A DNA stretch of 64,000 nt. Origin: Synechocystis sp. PCC 6714. Its GTDB lineage: Bacteria; Cyanobacteriota; Cyanobacteriia; Cyanobacteriales; Microcystaceae. The position numbers and the translations under genes were made by a program. The number at the start of each line of letters is the position of its first letter. The stretch's first letter is position 1. Below the pieces are notes generated by a model. The model was not told the DNA's origin. It saw only the letters and a program-made list of their open reading frames with translations, and did no database searches. This document shows, one piece after another, positions 1-8,013 of the stretch. The stretch lies in assembly GCF_000478825.2 (NCBI RefSeq), contig NZ_CP007542.1, forward strand, positions 1,116,001 to 1,180,000, written 5' to 3'.

Positions 1-43
1 TGACAACGGTAATGTCTTCCTGTTGATTAATTTGAATATCCAT
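1..43 (-). CDS. STAS-domain anti-sigma antagonist, N-terminus only
   Basis: Only the first 14 codons are inside the window. They start at the ATG on 41-43 and read MDIQINQQEDITVV. This pattern (a short beta strand, then a V-V strand) is typical of the N-terminus of STAS anti-anti-sigma factors. It lies just downstream of the AGE gene on the same strand, the place where PCC 6803 has slr1856, the phosphoprotein substrate of the icfG cluster (recalled from memory). The call rests on a very short stretch plus synteny. Confidence 0.5.
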   Translation of the reverse strand, partial: MDIQINQQEDITVV

Positions 44-48
44 GGGGC

Positions 49-1872
49 TTAGGCAGTGGGGACTAAACGAACTTTGATTTTGACCCGTTCTTGGCTGTCG
101 GGTAAGGTCACAGTTAAGCCCTGGGCATCGAAATTTTCATAGGGTTTGCCGTCAATTTCCACACTGGCGATCGCCACACTGCCGGGGGGAAGAATATCGG
201 GGGATACCCTTAGAATGCCGTCGGCGAAACCATTGGGTAAGGGCTTAAAGTAAAAATCCATGGGGTGCTTGGTGATCAAAAAGTTGGTATACACCGCCGC
301 CAAATAACAAAGCTCGAAGGAATGGTAACCGCTCATGGAATGGCTACCTTTAGCCCGCTCATTGCCCCCTGCCAGGTAAGGAATGCCGTTGGCGAGTACA
401 TTGAAATAAATACCCCCATCTTCCAAATCCAGGAACCAGGCATTGTAAAAGGCCGCTGCTTCCCGACCGTGGCGATGGTATTCCCCGTCAGTCAAAATGC
501 CACCCATGATCAGGTACGCCAGAATGGCTTGTTCCTGTTGCCACCAGGCTTTGCGGTCATGCCAAACAAATTGATGGCAACCACTATGGTTATTAAGTAA
601 CCGTTCCACCACATCGTACCAACCACCCCGCTGTTGGTCACTGCCCACCGCCGGCATCAAGTCGGCAATTTTTTTGGCCAGCTCCACATACTTGTCCTTG
701 GGCTTGAGGCTATTCATCCGCATCAAATTCCAGGCAATTTTGAGATTATGGCCCACCACTGCCCGATTTTGTTGCCAGCCCCAGGTGGTGTCGTGGCTCC
801 AGTCTTCCTAAAAACGCTCTTGGACAAAGGGACTATGGTCGTAGTCAGGGAAATATTTCTCAATGGTGTCGAAGGTATACTCCAACATATCGGCGTATTT
901 TTCTTCCCCGGTGGCAAGCCAAAGATTAATCAAATAGGCCGGAGCATGATCCCCGACGGAGTTCCAGTTTTTCCGGGCCCGATTTGCCCCGAGGGATTCA
1001 CTGCGGGGATCCAACATCAACGGATCTAGATGGGAAAAATAGCCGCCATATTCGCTTTTGTCCAGAAAGAATTTGTCGAATAGCTTAATAGTTTGTTCTG
1101 CGTCATGGAGAATACGGCGATCGCCGGTGCAACGGTAGGTTTGGATCGGCCCCGCCAGAGCATAAATCTGTTCGTAGGCGGGAATGGCATCATAGTCATC
1201 GCCAAATTCCGAAGCAAAGATTTTTTGTTCCTTTTCCCCCTGCACATCGATGGCGTGGTACCAGTAGACAATATCTTCGTCCTTATCAACAAAGCGCATA
1301 TGCTCCCGCAGGTATTCCGTGCCCTTTTCCGCCGCTTCCAGAAACTGATCCTCTCCGGTCATCATAAACGCGGTGGCAAAGCCATAAACCAACCGGGAAA
1401 TGGTGTCGGTTTCCTGGCGAAAATTCACAGCAGACCGTTGACCACTGACGGAAAGGTCAGTCCGATAATGGCGATAATCGATGGCATCCTCACCAAACTG
1501 GGCCTTCACATAAAATTTGCCCAGGGCGTAAACCTGTTTAATCCACCAATCCTGCTTTTCAAAAACATATTCCTCAATTTTTTTGCCGGCGAAAACCACT
1601 TGTTTGCCGTCAAAAATATCGCTGTCCGGATAAAAAACACCGTAAACAAATAGAAATCTGCCAGGGGTTAACCAGCTGCCCATGGTGGCGGTGGCATCGA
1701 TATAGGCTTCATCAAAGTTTTGGATCACCTTGGCATAGGCCATGGGGCTGAGCTTGACCTGAAACTCCTGACCAGCGGAGGTTTTGAGACCAAAAGTGCC
1801 TCCTTGTTGGTCGTAACTTGTCACATAACCCGCAATCAGATCAGAAAAAGGAAAGTTAATTTTAGGACTCAT
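49..1872 (-). pseudogene. AGE-family epimerase/isomerase gene with an in-frame TAG
   Basis: From the ATG at 1870-1872 (MSPKINFPF) the frame is open for 354 codons. It meets TAG at 808-810, then continues in the same frame for 252 more codons to a TAA at 49-51. Family signatures lie on both sides of the stop: NSVGDHAPAYL before it, and GHNLKIAWNL, WWQQEQA and a GYHSFELCYL helix after it. These are hallmarks of the (alpha/alpha)6 barrel of N-acylglucosamine 2-epimerase-like proteins, followed by a beta-rich C-terminal extension. No frameshift is needed to join the halves, so one substitution (for example CAG to TAG) explains the break. Translation would give a 354-residue truncated barrel unless the stop is suppressed. 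It sits 34 nt after the DJ-1 gene and corresponds in position to slr1855 of PCC 6803. The true substrate is unknown. Confidence 0.85.
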
Positions 1873-1906
1873 ATTGTTGATGCCACGGGAAGGCGGGAAA
1901 TATTTT

Positions 1907-2503
1907 TTAAGCTTCAATTTGCTCGATAAAGGTCTTGACAAATTGTTCAATCATGCCGGGATGTTTGCCGGTAATTAGATCGCCGTCAATTACCAACTCG
2001 GCGGTCTGATCCCCTTCATAGACCACATCAGCCCCGGCATTTTCCACGTCACAAATAATGTTGTGGGCACAGGTTACTTTTTTGCCCTTAAGCAAATCTG
2101 GGTCGGCACAGAATAACCACAAACTATGGCAAATAGTTCCTAGTTTGAGACCTTTGGTTGCCACTGCTTGACGCAGAAAAACCACCGCTGGTGCCTGATT
2201 TTTTTCACCTTTTTTGACAGTGGCTTGGTACCTTAGGCGGTCCATAGCATAGGCTCCAATGGCAATGATACCTTTATAATCCACGGGATCTATGTCATTA
2301 ACTTCCGTAGTGACAGTAACGTGGTATTCCACCTGATCATTTTCAGGGTTAGAACCAAATTTTAGTTCCGGTTGCCCCCACAGATGGCTAATATATTCCA
2401 CTTCATAACCCTGGGCAGGAAAATATTCATTAAACCAGCGATATTCAGTGCCATCAAAATGTTCTTCAATTAAGACACCAATTTTGCCTTTCACGGTAGT
2501 CAT
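1907..2503 (-). CDS. DJ-1/PfpI (class I glutamine amidotransferase-like) family protein
   Basis: A 198-residue single-domain protein of the DJ-1/ThiJ/PfpI superfamily. The nucleophile elbow is visible as GTICHSLWLF with Cys125 followed by His126, and acidic residues at 13-14 (IEEHFDG) match the Glu that polarises the cysteine in the family. Members act as chaperones, proteases, isocyanide hydratases or glyoxalase III-like enzymes, and the sequence alone does not choose among them. It has no signal peptide, so it should be cytoplasmic. The ATG at 2501-2503 follows a GGAGAAAACAGG ribosome-binding region. It lies between the AhpD-like and AGE genes and is likely cotranscribed with them. Confidence 0.85.
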   Translation of the reverse strand: MTTVKGKIGVLIEEHFDGTEYRWFNEYFPAQGYEVEYISHLWGQPELKFGSNPENDQVEYHVTVTTEVNDIDPVDYKGIIAIGAYAMDRLRYQATVKKGEKNQAPAVVFLRQAVATKGLKLGTICHSLWLFCADPDLLKGKKVTCAHNIICDVENAGADVVYEGDQTAELVIDGDLITGKHPGMIEQFVKTFIEQIEA

Positions 2504-2545
2504 AGTTACCTGTTTTCTCCCTTAAAGTGAGGGTAATTAGTTTTC

Positions 2546-2887
2546 TTAAGCAGATGGCTCAAAGATTTCTTTTAAGGCGGCAAAAGCTCCGGCAGCTTTA
2601 TTAAATCCACCATAAACGCACATAAAGGAGAGCACTTCTTCGATTTCTTCCTTAGTAGCTCCCTGTTTCCGGGCCATATCCACATGGGCTTGGAAAGGGC
2701 CGTTTAGGGTTTGGTTGGCCACATCCACCGCAATGACAATTAGGGCTTTAGTTTTTTGATCAATCAACGGTAAGCCCCAGGCTTCTCCGGCTACCCTGGT
2801 GCAAAAATCACCAAATTGGGGATTAATCCCGCTCAAGCCTGCCTGGAGGTCTTTATCATCGAGCACAGCATTTTTAAACTCACTCAT
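2546..2887 (-). CDS. Carboxymuconolactone decarboxylase (AhpD-like) family protein
   Basis: A 113-residue all-alpha protein with the carboxymuconolactone decarboxylase signature around AHVDMARKQGATKEEIEEVL (His68 onward). The CxxC pair that defines the peroxidase-reductase AhpD is absent: the only cysteines are at about 29 and 90. It therefore resembles PcaC-type or CMD-only members rather than a thiol reductase. Known members open lactone rings or reduce peroxides; the substrate here is unknown. It starts 11 nt after the NTF2-like gene and ends 42 nt before the DJ-1 gene, consistent with one operon. Position and length match slr1853 of PCC 6803 (from memory). Confidence 0.85.
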   Translation of the reverse strand: MSEFKNAVLDDKDLQAGLSGINPQFGDFCTRVAGEAWGLPLIDQKTKALIVIAVDVANQTLNGPFQAHVDMARKQGATKEEIEEVLSFMCVYGGFNKAAGAFAALKEIFEPSA

Positions 2888-2898
2888 GGGGCTAGCTC

Positions 2899-3465
2899 CT
2901 AGGTGGTAATCAGTTTTAGTAAGCTATCGGGAGCAAACACGTCCCGATAAAAAGTGAGTTGTTCTGTTTTTAAGTAACAGCCCCCCCGGTGACCCCGGCG
3001 CACCCAGGTGACATTCCCTTTGGCAATGGTTTCGTGGGTTTCATCGTCCACACATTTCCATTCAAAAAAGGTGTGTTCGCCGTAGAACATAACAATGGGC
3101 CAGACCATGGTTACCCCCGGTTGAGCAATGAGGGCCCACCAATGTTTTTCCCTTTCCTGCTGTTGTTCCAAACCCGAATAGGGGCCATCTTGGCAAAAGT
3201 AGACTAGATCGTCCCGGTACTCCCCGGTCAGAATGTCCCCCCGTCCCTGTCGTAGGGCCTCACAATGGGTAGGCCACCAATCCTTATTTTCCTGTTCAAT
3301 GGTTTCTAGGGTATAGTCAGCGTCAATGGCTGGTAAGGTAGCTTCTTTTTGGGCAACATAGGCAATGCCCTCGGCGATTAGTGTTTCTTTGAGGGCGTCA
3401 GGGACAAGACCGGGCTGGGAATAGTCCGCTTTCAAACCTAAGTAGTAATTTTTTCTTGATGACAT
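2899..3465 (-). CDS. NTF2-like/SnoaL-like fold protein
   Basis: A 188-residue protein with no signal peptide. It is rich in aromatic residues, with a C-terminal sheet (GNVTWVRRGHRGGCYLKTEQ, then LTFYRDVFAP) typical of the cone-shaped NTF2/SnoaL fold, whose members include polyketide cyclases, dehydratases and steroid isomerases. No catalytic assignment can be made from sequence alone. It is the first gene of the leftward operon (slr1852-like), reading away from the 461-nt divergent intergenic region. The ATG is at 3463-3465. The conserved Trp/Tyr-rich interior suggests a hydrophobic small-molecule ligand, which is inference. Confidence 0.65.
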   Translation of the reverse strand: MSSRKNYYLGLKADYSQPGLVPDALKETLIAEGIAYVAQKEATLPAIDADYTLETIEQENKDWWPTHCEALRQGRGDILTGEYRDDLVYFCQDGPYSGLEQQQEREKHWWALIAQPGVTMVWPIVMFYGEHTFFEWKCVDDETHETIAKGNVTWVRRGHRGGCYLKTEQLTFYRDVFAPDSLLKLITT

Positions 3466-3926
3466 AGATGGTTTGCCAAGATAACTAAAAGTAACCAGTT
3501 TAATTTAAGTAAAGCGGGGTTAAGTCCCTATGGGCGAGGGGCTTGAAAAAATTTCACCCATTCAGAACTGGGATACTCCACACCCCTAAGGGAGAATTCA
3601 AGGAGAACTAATTGGTGCAAAGCATAGCACAATCTTTTAACCAAACCACCACTGTAACAAAATGTTACTGAAGGCGAATTAGCCTGGCTTTTTCGACCAT
3701 TATGTCTTCGCATTGGTCAATAATTCTTGACATTTAAATTGTCCTTTGGCGATCGCCAAAATTTATCTATGTAAATATTTGTAAATGTATCAAACAGAAT
3801 TCTAGCAAGGTTTCTATAATGCGTGGTGACTGGCAAAATTTCGTGAGTAAGTTGTCTCTATTTCCTTAGGGAGCTCAGTCAGAATATTGCCTTATATACC
3901 CTGTTGATTTATCGGTACATTTGACC
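3466..3926. promoter_or_regulatory. Divergent intergenic region between the two accessory operons
   Basis: This 461-nt stretch separates the leftward icfG-like cluster from the rightward cupin cluster and holds no convincing gene. It contains a perfect inverted repeat GTAACA-AAA-TGTTAC (3654-3668), a HIP1 site (3748-3757), a TGTAAAT direct repeat around 3770-3790, and a TATAAT at 3815-3820 suitable as the -10 of a rightward promoter. The matching -35 is weak (AAACAG at 3792-3797, 17-nt spacer). If used, the rightward 5' UTR would be about 100 nt. Confidence 0.5.
3654..3668. promoter_or_regulatory. Perfect inverted repeat, candidate operator
   Basis: GTAACA and TGTTAC are exact inverted 6-mers separated by AAA. 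The site lies between two divergent operons, where a dimeric regulator could control both. The outer triplets resemble NtcA half-sites (GTA...TAC) but are 9 nt apart rather than the usual 8, so the identity of the regulator is open. Confidence 0.4.
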
Positions 3927-4370
3927 ATGGAAGTTAATTTTTTCTTATCTGGCAACAGGACTTCCTGGCTAAAAAGAGGGTTTGCCCTGATCTTTACCCT
4001 TCTTGTCCTTGCTAGCGTTTTTTTGTTTCCATCCTCCAGCTGGGCTGATGCCACAAAAGCAGTTGACGATCCAATTGTGGTGGCAGGCAACATCAAAGTA
4101 AGGCCAGATAAAAGAGAAGAATTTATTGCCCTATCTCAAACATTTATTGAGCCTTCTCGGTCAGAGCCCGGCTGTATTTCCTACAGTTTTTACGAGGATG
4201 AAACAGAAGCTAACACCTTTCTATTTTTTGAAGTGTGGCGCAATCGATTAGCTCTAGACGAACATTTTCAGACCCCATACTTCCATGAATTTGTTGAAAA
4301 ATCCCCGGATTTATTGGCCAAGCCAGCGGAAATTACAATTTATAAAATAGCTGAAACTCAAACTCTATAA
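3927..4370 (+). CDS. Exported antibiotic biosynthesis monooxygenase (ABM) domain protein
   Basis: A 147-residue protein. Residues 1-42 form a signal peptide with basic residues at 12-17, a hydrophobic core LIFTLLVLASVFLF and a SSSWADA cleavage region. The rest is one ABM/YgiN-type ferredoxin-like domain: IVVAGNIKVRPDKREEF, then EPGCISYSFYED, FLFFEVWRN and a DEHFQTPYFHEF helix. ABM proteins oxidise quinols or polyketides without cofactor, or degrade haem; a periplasmic version is less common. The ATG at 3927 was preferred to an in-frame TTG six nt upstream. It leads the rightward operon, 26 nt ahead of the first cupin. Confidence 0.85.
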   Translation: MEVNFFLSGNRTSWLKRGFALIFTLLVLASVFLFPSSSWADATKAVDDPIVVAGNIKVRPDKREEFIALSQTFIEPSRSEPGCISYSFYEDETEANTFLFFEVWRNRLALDEHFQTPYFHEFVEKSPDLLAKPAEITIYKIAETQTL

Positions 4371-4396
4371 ATTTTGATCAAGTTCCGATTGAAGTT

Positions 4397-5200
4397 ATGA
4401 AAATTTTGCGTTTACCTTCATTATTTTTTCAGTTATTTCTAGTTCTTGTAATCGCTTTAGGTGGTTTGACCATAGGCGTTCCCGGGGCTCTGGCGATCGC
4501 CACATTGGATAATTTTCCTACCCCCAACATAGATAAAACGGAAAAGATTCTGGGACCGGCGGGGGAGATTTTTGAATTTTCCACCTGTAATGCCGATGGC
4601 ATTGGCTTTACCATTGCGGAAGCCCAGATTCCTCCGGGGGCAGGGCCATTACCCCACATCCATCACTACACCAATGAGTGGTTTTGGACTCCGAAAGGGG
4701 GATTACAATTATTTCAAAGTGTAAAGGAATATCCCGACTTGGAGAATCCCGCCACCGATGAACAGGCCGGAAATGCCACTGTATACACCGTTAACACTGA
4801 ACCCAACCAGATTGTTTATGGGCCCAAATATCGGATCCATGGGTTTGCTAACACCACGATGGAAACCCGTCCTTTGACCTTTATTTGGTTGGAAGATCCC
4901 ATTTCGCCTGCATACGAATTGCATGACGGTGGCATCCGCGAGTATTTCCAAGATGTGGGTATCCCCATTAAAGACTTAAAACATTTGCCCGCTATCACTG
5001 ATCAATCCAAGATAGAATTTGTTAGCCAAGCTCCTCTCTATGGTATCAACCAAAGCTACTACTTTTTTCAGTATGTGGATGGGGTTAGCGGCAAATTACC
5101 AACGCCCCTGCTCAATCTGAACAACGATAAAAAGTTAAATCGCATCATCGAGACAATTAATGCCTATAATCAAGGCGATACTTCGATTCACTGCTTTTAA
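4397..5200 (+). CDS. Periplasmic monocupin (CucA-like)
   Basis: A 267-residue exported cupin. Residues 1-33 are a Sec-type signal (hydrophobic FFQLFLVLVIALGG, ending GALA). The cupin metal site is complete: His87 and His89 in PHIHHYTNEWFW, Glu94 in the same motif, and His148 in YRIHGFAN. Tottey et al. (2008) showed that the PCC 6803 periplasmic cupin CucA binds Cu2+ through such ligands, and I recall that protein (sll1785) and its neighbour sll1784 as the closest relatives. Catalytic activity is unknown; quercetinase-like or oxalate-decarboxylase-like chemistry is possible but unproven. It is paralogous to the gene at 5430, sharing NEWFWTP, HDGG.REYFQ and KYGINQS-type motifs. Confidence 0.85.
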   Translation: MKILRLPSLFFQLFLVLVIALGGLTIGVPGALAIATLDNFPTPNIDKTEKILGPAGEIFEFSTCNADGIGFTIAEAQIPPGAGPLPHIHHYTNEWFWTPKGGLQLFQSVKEYPDLENPATDEQAGNATVYTVNTEPNQIVYGPKYRIHGFANTTMETRPLTFIWLEDPISPAYELHDGGIREYFQDVGIPIKDLKHLPAITDQSKIEFVSQAPLYGINQSYYFFQYVDGVSGKLPTPLLNLNNDKKLNRIIETINAYNQGDTSIHCF

Positions 5201-5230
5201 CTTTGTTGCACAACTTTCTAGGGAAAATTT

Positions 5231-5401
5231 ATGAATAAAGAATTGGGATTTGCCATTCTCGGAGGATGGATTTTAGGAGTAATTTTTGGTTTTTTTAAAT
5301 TACCGTTGCCAGTTCCTCCCTTTGAAGGTTTGGTGGCAGCAGGGGCCTGTCTTTTGGGGCAGGTTACCTACACCTTTATTAAGCAGAAATTTGGTTTTTA
5401 G
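5231..5401 (+). CDS. XapX-domain small membrane protein
   Basis: A 56-residue protein starting at ATG 5231 and ending TAG 5399-5401. It has two hydrophobic segments (LGFAILGGWILGVIFGFF and GLVAAGACLLGQVTYTF) joined by the linker KLPLPVPPFEG. The G-W/L-G-...-PxPPxxxGLxGxxG arrangement is that of XapX (DUF1427) proteins, tiny inner-membrane proteins of unknown function that often sit beside sugar or xanthosine utilisation genes. It lies exactly between the two cupin genes with 28-30 nt gaps, so it should be cotranscribed and may anchor or partner an exported cupin (inference). Confidence 0.75.
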   Translation: MNKELGFAILGGWILGVIFGFFKLPLPVPPFEGLVAAGACLLGQVTYTFIKQKFGF

Positions 5402-5429
5402 TTTTCCGATCTAAACTTAGCTTGGGGCA

Positions 5430-6242
5430 ATGATTATGTTATTAAAAGTTAAACTTTGGGGTATTGGCCTGGTTTTAACTCTAACTTTGGGAGCTATTCT
5501 TTTTCTGCAAAATTTTAGCGTAGCTGCAGAACTAGAGATTCATACTTTTGATGATATTCCTATGCCTAAATTGGCAGATCCTCTGCTGATTTATACCCCC
5601 GCCAATGAAATTTTTGACATTGCTTCCTGTAGTGCTAAGGACATTGGTTTTGCCATTGCCCACGCCCAAATCCCCCCCGGAGGCGGTCCCATGCCCCACA
5701 TTCACTATTTCATTAACGAGTGGTTTTGGACTCCAGAAGGAGGCATCGAACTATTCCACAGCACTAGACAATATCCCAATATGGATGAGTTACCGGTGGT
5801 GGGGGGAGCCGGTCGAGGAGATCTGTACAGTATTCAAAGCGAGCCAAAGCAACTGATTTATTCCCCTAATCACTATATGCATGGTTTTGTTAATCCTACG
5901 GATAAAACATTACCCATTGTTTTTGTTTGGATGCGCAATGAAGTGGCACCGGATTTTCCTTACCACGACGGCGGTATGCGGGAATATTTCCAAGCAGTGG
6001 GTCCCCGCATTACTGACTTGAATAATTTACCGCAATTAACCAATGCCCAAAGGGCCGCTTTTGCAACCGAGGCTCCCAAGTACGGCATTAACCAAAGCTC
6101 CTATTTTATGGAATATGTCAACACCATTAGCAATAAATTACCTGCTAAAATTGCCAGGCTAAAAAATGATAAAGATCTGGAGCGAATGGTAGAAGTAATT
6201 GAAGCCTTTAATCGTGGTGATAAATCGGTAAGCTGCTCATGA
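5430..6242 (+). CDS. Second periplasmic monocupin (CucA-like paralogue)
   Basis: A 270-residue paralogue of the cupin at 4397, with its own Sec signal (residues 1-33, ending SVAA). Metal ligands are conserved: His90, His92 and Glu97 in PHIHYFINEWFWTP, and His151 in YMHGFVNP. Similarity extends over the full length, including YHDGGMREYFQAVG and the C-terminal YGINQSSYFMEYV and VEAFNRGDKS segments, so the pair arose by tandem duplication. Its TGA overlaps the ATG of the next gene in ATGA (6239-6242), implying translational coupling to a cytoplasmic sugar epimerase-like enzyme. Substrate and metal are not determined; Cu, Mn or Fe are all used by the family. Confidence 0.85.
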   Translation: MIMLLKVKLWGIGLVLTLTLGAILFLQNFSVAAELEIHTFDDIPMPKLADPLLIYTPANEIFDIASCSAKDIGFAIAHAQIPPGGGPMPHIHYFINEWFWTPEGGIELFHSTRQYPNMDELPVVGGAGRGDLYSIQSEPKQLIYSPNHYMHGFVNPTDKTLPIVFVWMRNEVAPDFPYHDGGMREYFQAVGPRITDLNNLPQLTNAQRAAFATEAPKYGINQSSYFMEYVNTISNKLPAKIARLKNDKDLERMVEVIEAFNRGDKSVSCS

Positions 6243-7102
6243 TTTCTGCCCCAAAAATTAAATTTGGAGTTCATACTTTCATCTGGAAAAAAGAATTTCT
6301 TGGTGACGAAGAATATGTTTTCCAAGATGCCAAAAAGTGGGGATTTAATGGGGTAGAAATTGCTACCCACTATTTTGACCAAATCGATCCCCTCCAACTT
6401 AAAAGCTATGGCCAAAAGTATGGTTTAGAACTAACTTTTTGCACCAGTTTACCCCAGGGCTTATCCCTAACCGCCGAGGACAAAACCTGCTGGCGGGATT
6501 CCATTGCTTATCTACAAAGGGCAATTAAATTCTGTCAGCAATGCGGCATTACCCAATTGTCTGGCCCGTTTCCCCATCCCGTGGGCTATCTCAGTGGAGA
6601 ACCTCTCCAAAAACAGGAAAATATTCGCATGCAGGAAGCCTTTAGGTTGGTAGCGGAAACCCTGGTCAAAACTGATCTAAAACTGGCGATCGAACCCCTA
6701 AATCGTTTTCAAGGTTATGCCATCAACACGGTGGCTCAGGGTCTGGAATTACTCGACGCAGTGGATTGTCCCCAACTGGGTCTGTTACTGGATTTATTCC
6801 ATATGAATATTGAAGAAAAGGATGTGCTTGAGGCTTTTCGACAGGCAAGAGGCAGTTGTTTTCATATCCATGCCTGCGCTAAAGATCGAGGGACCCCTGG
6901 CAGTGATTCCTTTGCCTGGAATGATTGGTTTCAAGTTTTGCAAGAAATTAATTATTCTGGTTGGGTGACCATCGAAAGTTTTAATTTTGAGGACAAAGAA
7001 TTAGCTTCCGGCGCTCGTCTGTGGCGCCCTGTGGCTCCTAGTAACAAAGTTCTAGCTCAAGATGGACTGAAATTTTTGCGGCAAACCTATCAAACTAACT
7101 AA
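6239..7102 (+). CDS. Sugar epimerase, D-tagatose/D-psicose 3-epimerase-like TIM barrel
   Basis: A 287-residue xylose-isomerase-like TIM barrel without a signal peptide. The four metal ligands of D-tagatose 3-epimerase can be read: Glu152 (AIEPLNR), Asp185 (LLLDLFHMN), His211 (FHIHACAKDRGTPG) and Glu246 (TIESF). The substrate-contact residues His188 and Arg217 are also present, and the numbering coincides with that recalled for the Pseudomonas cichorii enzyme. It should interconvert ketohexoses or related sugars at C3, or act on a keto-inositol-type substrate. It overlaps the second cupin by 4 nt and precedes an alpha/beta hydrolase by 20 nt. Family assignment is strong; the exact substrate is not. 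Confidence 0.85.
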   Translation: MISAPKIKFGVHTFIWKKEFLGDEEYVFQDAKKWGFNGVEIATHYFDQIDPLQLKSYGQKYGLELTFCTSLPQGLSLTAEDKTCWRDSIAYLQRAIKFCQQCGITQLSGPFPHPVGYLSGEPLQKQENIRMQEAFRLVAETLVKTDLKLAIEPLNRFQGYAINTVAQGLELLDAVDCPQLGLLLDLFHMNIEEKDVLEAFRQARGSCFHIHACAKDRGTPGSDSFAWNDWFQVLQEINYSGWVTIESFNFEDKELASGARLWRPVAPSNKVLAQDGLKFLRQTYQTN

Positions 7103-7122
7103 ATTTACTAAGTAAATAAACT

Positions 7123-8010
7123 ATGAATAGCCCCTTTATTCCCACCACTCTGCCATCTGGATTTGAACACACCTACACCAACGTTGACGGGGTAAATCTC
7201 CATGCCATTGAAGGGGGAAACGGGCAACCATTACTTTTACTTGGTGGCTGGCCCCAAACCTGTTACGTCTGGCGGTTATTGCTGGAACAATTGGGAGAAC
7301 ATTTCCGGGTAATAGCTCTAGATATGCGGGGTCAGGGGGATTCAGATATTCCCGACGGCCCCTATGACTGCGGCACAGCGGCTAAGGAAATTAAAGCTTT
7401 TTTAGAACAAAAAGAAATTAATTCTTTTTACTTAGTAGGCCACGATGTGGGAGCTTGGGTGGCATTTACAGTGCTAAAGTTTTTTCCGGATGCGGTGCTC
7501 GGGACAGGGTTAATTGATGCGGCTATTCCTGGTTTAGTGAGTAGCGATTTCTTTGCCGTTGTTAATGCGCCAAAAGTTTGGCAGTTTTATTTCCACATGG
7601 TGCCAGATTTAGCAAGTAGTTTGGTAACAGGAAAAGAAAATGAATATCTCAGTTGGTACTTCACCAATAAATCTAAACGAAAACAAAACCTTACACCAGA
7701 AGTGATTGACTATTATGCCCGTTATTACAGTCGTCCAGGGGCTATGAAAGCCGGTTTTCTTTGGTACTCTGCTTTGGAAGAAACAACAAAAGCAAATACC
7801 CCGACGGTGGATACCCATTTTAACCAACCAATTTTCGCCATGGGGGGAGAATTTGCCACTAAATCGTTAATTTATAATGGTTTATCTCCCTATTGTGATG
7901 ACATTACCGGTTATGTGATTGAGCAGTGTGGTCATTACATTCCCGAGGAAGCACCAGAGGAAATTTTCCAGGCAATTTTAACTACTTTTACAACCGCGAA
8001 GGAGTCCTGA
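7123..8010 (+). CDS. Alpha/beta hydrolase, epoxide hydrolase/dehalogenase type
   Basis: A 295-residue cytoplasmic alpha/beta hydrolase. The nucleophile elbow is GHDVGA with Asp108 in place of Ser, as in epoxide hydrolases and haloalkane or fluoroacetate dehalogenases. The oxyanion segment is GGWPQ (41-45), the catalytic His is His271 in CGHYIPEE, and an acid near Glu243 (GGEFA) completes the triad. A cap domain occupies about 135-225. It lies 20 nt after the epimerase and 3 nt before the deacetylase, so the three enzymes are probably made together. The physiological substrate is unknown; an epoxide, halide or strained ring in a secondary metabolite is possible (inference). Confidence 0.85.
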   Translation: MNSPFIPTTLPSGFEHTYTNVDGVNLHAIEGGNGQPLLLLGGWPQTCYVWRLLLEQLGEHFRVIALDMRGQGDSDIPDGPYDCGTAAKEIKAFLEQKEINSFYLVGHDVGAWVAFTVLKFFPDAVLGTGLIDAAIPGLVSSDFFAVVNAPKVWQFYFHMVPDLASSLVTGKENEYLSWYFTNKSKRKQNLTPEVIDYYARYYSRPGAMKAGFLWYSALEETTKANTPTVDTHFNQPIFAMGGEFATKSLIYNGLSPYCDDITGYVIEQCGHYIPEEAPEEIFQAILTTFTTAKES

Positions 8011-8013
8011 ACT

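Noticed and set aside
49-1950. Two separate genes, or programmed recoding of the TAG as pyrrolysine
   Set aside because: Both halves are in one frame and together form one AGE protein. Cyanobacteria are not known to carry the pyrrolysine system and no such genes are here.
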